Shown one piece after another: positions 62,212 through 64,000 of a DNA stretch of 64,000 nt (its first letter is position 1; each line of letters begins with the position of its first letter). Location of the stretch: contig NZ_JAKIHP010000001.1 in assembly GCF_021608265.1 (NCBI RefSeq), forward strand, positions 806,001 through 870,000, written 5' to 3'. A program made the position numbers and the translations under genes. The DNA comes from Flavobacterium wongokense (GTDB taxonomy: Bacteria; Bacteroidota; Bacteroidia; Flavobacteriales; Flavobacteriaceae). The notes beneath the pieces are model-generated. The model searched no databases and was not told where the DNA came from. It saw nothing but the letters and a program-made list of their open reading frames with translations.

Positions 62212-62724
62212 ATGATAAGAAAGCTATCCTTCATAATGTTACTCTTCTGTTTTTTGGGATATTCCCAGGAAAAAGAGCCTACTCACAACAGCCATTTTGG
62301 TTTTGCATTTTCACCTGGTGTAATCCAACAAAGAAATACATTTCTTGAGGCAAATCTTTTTATGGGATGCATTACCACTGAGCCACATCCCAAAACACCA
62401 ATAATTGGGGTTTCAGGATTTCGAATTGGTCTGGAATCTGATTTGCACAGGACGATAGCGCCCAAAATAGGATATGAATATGCCATATTGGGATTGGACT
62501 TAAAATTGACTGCAGCCAATTATTTTCAGGACAAGAATTCTGAGTTCAGGATTATCCCCGAAATAGGGCTATCCATTGGTGGCTGGGCAAGCCTCACTTA
62601 TGGCTACGGAATTCCACTCAACGATGGGAATTTAACCGACATCGGTTACCACAGGGTTGGTTTGTCATTCAATCTTAATAAGAGCTTACATAAAGCTGTC
62701 TTTAGCAGCATTGAATCAAAGTAA
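62212..62724 (+). CDS. Small predicted outer membrane beta-barrel protein
   Basis: 170 residues with a signal peptide (MIRKLSFIMLLFCFLGYSQ). Amphipathic strands (RIIPEIGLSIGGWASLTYGYGIPL) suggest an 8-strand-like barrel. I do not recognise the family. The ATG lies 1 bp after the porZ stop, so it is translationally linked to porZ and probably works with it. It is also close to recO (6-bp gap). It could be a T9SS accessory protein, which is inference from position only. Confidence 0.75.
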   Translation: MIRKLSFIMLLFCFLGYSQEKEPTHNSHFGFAFSPGVIQQRNTFLEANLFMGCITTEPHPKTPIIGVSGFRIGLESDLHRTIAPKIGYEYAILGLDLKLTAANYFQDKNSEFRIIPEIGLSIGGWASLTYGYGIPLNDGNLTDIGYHRVGLSFNLNKSLHKAVFSSIESK

Positions 62725-62730
62725 TCGGTT

Positions 62731-63444
62731 ATGCAGGTCAAAACCAAAGCCATCGTCATTTCATCGTTAAAATATCAGGAAAAAAGCCTGATAGTGAAAT
62801 GCCTCACGCAATCCGATGGTTTGAAAAGTTATTTTGTACCCAATGCCTTTTCGGCAAAAAAATCAAACCAGAAAATAGCTTACTTCCAGCCTTTATCGAT
62901 GTTGGAAATCGAAGCCAACCACAAGAATAAAGGAACACTGGAGCATTTTAAGGAAATCAAATTGGCTCACGCCTACCAGACCATTTCTACCGATATTGTC
63001 AAAAGCACCATCGTCATTTTCCTTTCTGAAATCATTCATCACAGCATCCACGAAGAGGAAAAAAACGAAAACCTGTTTGACTTCCTCGAATCGGCGCTGC
63101 TTTGGCTCGATGCACACGATGAAATGGCAAATTTCCATTTGATTTTACTGCTTGAGATGACCAAATTCCTTGGGTTTTATCCCGACACTTCTGAAATTGA
63201 TTTGAAGTTTTTTGATACTAAAGAGGGTGTTTTTTCAACTTTTCAGGGAATGGATTGCCTTTCCGAACACGAAACCTTCCTGTTCAAAAAACTGCTTGCC
63301 TTAAAATTCGACTCAGACCAAAAAGTGTTTGCCGGAATCGAACGCCAAATCCTGCTTAAAATCCTATTGCAGTATTATACCACCCATCTTGATGGTTTCA
63401 AAAAACCAAAATCCCTCGAGGTTTTAAAGGAGGTTTTTGCATAA
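62731..63444 (+). CDS. recO: DNA repair protein RecO
   Basis: A 237-residue recombination mediator that loads RecA with RecF and RecR. An N-terminal OB fold (MQVKTKAIVISSLKYQEKSLIVKCLTQ...) and a helical C-terminal region follow the RecO layout; the zinc-finger Cys set of E. coli-type RecO is not evident, as in other Bacteroidota. The length agrees with the family (about 235-245). It starts 6 bp downstream of the small barrel gene and is followed by the repeat-containing gap before ileS. Confidence 0.9.
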   Translation: MQVKTKAIVISSLKYQEKSLIVKCLTQSDGLKSYFVPNAFSAKKSNQKIAYFQPLSMLEIEANHKNKGTLEHFKEIKLAHAYQTISTDIVKSTIVIFLSEIIHHSIHEEEKNENLFDFLESALLWLDAHDEMANFHLILLLEMTKFLGFYPDTSEIDLKFFDTKEGVFSTFQGMDCLSEHETFLFKKLLALKFDSDQKVFAGIERQILLKILLQYYTTHLDGFKKPKSLEVLKEVFA

Positions 63445-63489
63445 ATCAGAACTATATAGAACTAAAAAGGATTAGGCTTTTCATAGCTC

Positions 63490-63555
63490 CTACATAGATG
63501 CTCCATAGATACTCCATAGATAAAGCATAGATAGTGTATGGATAGTGTATTAAAA
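63490..63555. repeat. Six-copy 11-bp degenerate tandem repeat
   Basis: Units at 63490, 63501, 63512, 63523, 63534 and 63545 share the pattern nnnCATAGATA or a degenerate form. The second and third copies are identical. The 11-bp period is close to one DNA turn, placing units on one face. Confidence 0.8.
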
Positions 63556-63576
63556 CGCTAATGCAAAAACTTACCG

Positions 63577-63597
63577 CTCATAACTCATAACTCATAA
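63577..63597. repeat. Three-copy 7-bp tandem repeat CTCATAA
   Basis: Three perfect copies in a row, 43 bp before the ileS start codon. Confidence 0.85.
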
Positions 63598-63639
63598 CTA
63601 TTTATTACTTTCGCAGACTGATTTAAGAAAACGACAAAA

Positions 63640-64000
63640 ATGAGTACTAAGTTTACTGAATACAAAGGACTTGACCTGCCTACCGTAGCCTCGGAAGTTC
63701 TTGCATTTTGGAAAGAAAATAATGTCTTTGAGCAAAGCGTAACTTCACGGGAGGGAGCTACGCCATACGTGTTTTTTGAAGGTCCGCCATCTGCAAATGG
63801 TTTGCCAGGAATCCACCACGTAATGGCTCGTGCGATTAAGGATATTTTTTGTCGTTATAAAACCCAGAAAGGTTTCCAGGTTAAACGTAAAGCGGGCTGG
63901 GATACCCACGGTCTTCCTGTTGAATTAGGAACCGAAAAAGAATTAGGAATCACCAAAGAAGATATCGGGAAAACCATCTCCATCGAAGAATACAACGAAG
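63640..64000 (+). CDS. ileS: Isoleucyl-tRNA synthetase, partial (N-terminus), GXHH signature
   Basis: The first 120 codons are in the window. The class I motif region reads [18 protein letters not shown], so the canonical HxGH signature is replaced by GIHH (residues 57-60, 63808-63819). The following [25 protein letters not shown] is typical of IleRS. The absence of the bacterial type 1 LHDGPPYANGNIHIGH pattern suggests the eukaryote-like IleRS2 type. The gene reads rightward out of the window, after the recO gap repeats. The zinc and KMSKS regions lie outside. Confidence 0.94.
   Translation, partial: MSTKFTEYKGLDLPTVASEVLAFWKENNVFEQSVTSREGATPYVFFEGPPSANGLPGIHHVMARAIKDIFCRYKTQKGFQVKRKAGWDTHGLPVELGTEKELGITKEDIGKTISIEEYNE

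Noticed and set aside
1..64000. tRNA, rRNA, CRISPR, insertion sequence or toxin-antitoxin loci
   Set aside because: I looked for cloverleaf-like and rRNA segments, regularly spaced direct repeats, transposase motifs and paired small ORFs on both strands and found nothing convincing. The only spaced direct repeats are those reported.

Overview
The window looks like chromosome from a flavobacterium (Bacteroidota, Flavobacteriaceae, most likely Flavobacterium). The evidence is type IX secretion genes (a PorP/SprF-like protein, a CHU_C-type giant adhesin, a PorZ-like protein), lipoproteins and OmpA proteins of flavobacterial type, promoters of the Bacteroidota form TTG-N18-21-TAnnTTTG, almost no Shine-Dalgarno sequences, and conserved flavobacterial gene neighbourhoods (purN/acpP-fabF-rnc, IPExxxVDY-pyk, porZ-recO-ileS). 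I see no rRNA, tRNA, CRISPR array, insertion sequence or prophage.

Layout. 1-5450: a truncated LytTR response regulator whose receiver has Glu at the phosphoacceptor site, a 440-bp control region, glyS, comF and two lipoprotein genes. 5439-9043: an omega-amidase-like nitrilase and a GH92 mannosidase. 9203-12713: the sdhCAB operon with promoter and terminator. 12814-17139: a lipoprotein, a Crp-like regulator, aminopeptidase P, a DUF1398 protein and an alpha/beta hydrolase. 17136-25885: the two halves of an AddAB-like recombination nuclease-helicase, separated by kbl and a TSP3-repeat OmpA gene. 25955-31628: a GNAT enzyme, Mn/Fe superoxide dismutase, then purF, a PfkB kinase, rnhA and purN on the minus strand. 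The gap between sod and purF holds two tandem small-RNA-like units. 31744-37092: acpP, fabF, rnc, a VDY protein, pyk and a BI-1 membrane protein. 37096-41455: dinB, a CYTH protein, an RlpA-like protein, a small membrane protein and pgi. 41581-44542: a probable three-gene operon (M23 peptidase, tryptophan 2,3-dioxygenase, DUF3108), preceded by a third small-RNA-like unit. 44913-55988: a surface-adhesin operon of a 2726-residue T9SS type B adhesin, a PorP/SprF partner and a PD40-OmpA protein. 56178-64000: hflX, an outer-membrane protein, gdhA, porZ, a small barrel-like protein, recO and the start of ileS, whose HIGH motif reads GIHH.

Most genes are housekeeping: purine synthesis, fatty-acid synthesis, glycolysis, respiration and nitrogen assimilation. 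The accessory content is the cell-surface system, in which PorZ serves type IX secretion and the adhesin, SprF-like and OmpA genes supply a secreted surface protein and its outer-membrane and periplasmic partners.

The points most worth following are the tandem self-contained small-RNA units at 27249-27556, each with its own promoter and terminator and sharing a perfect 35-bp core; a related unit at 44597-44749; the swapped GIHH signature of IleRS; the Asp-to-Glu receiver with operator-like repeats upstream; an M23 peptidase with Cys replacing a zinc-ligand His; and recently duplicated CUB/FN3 modules in the adhesin.
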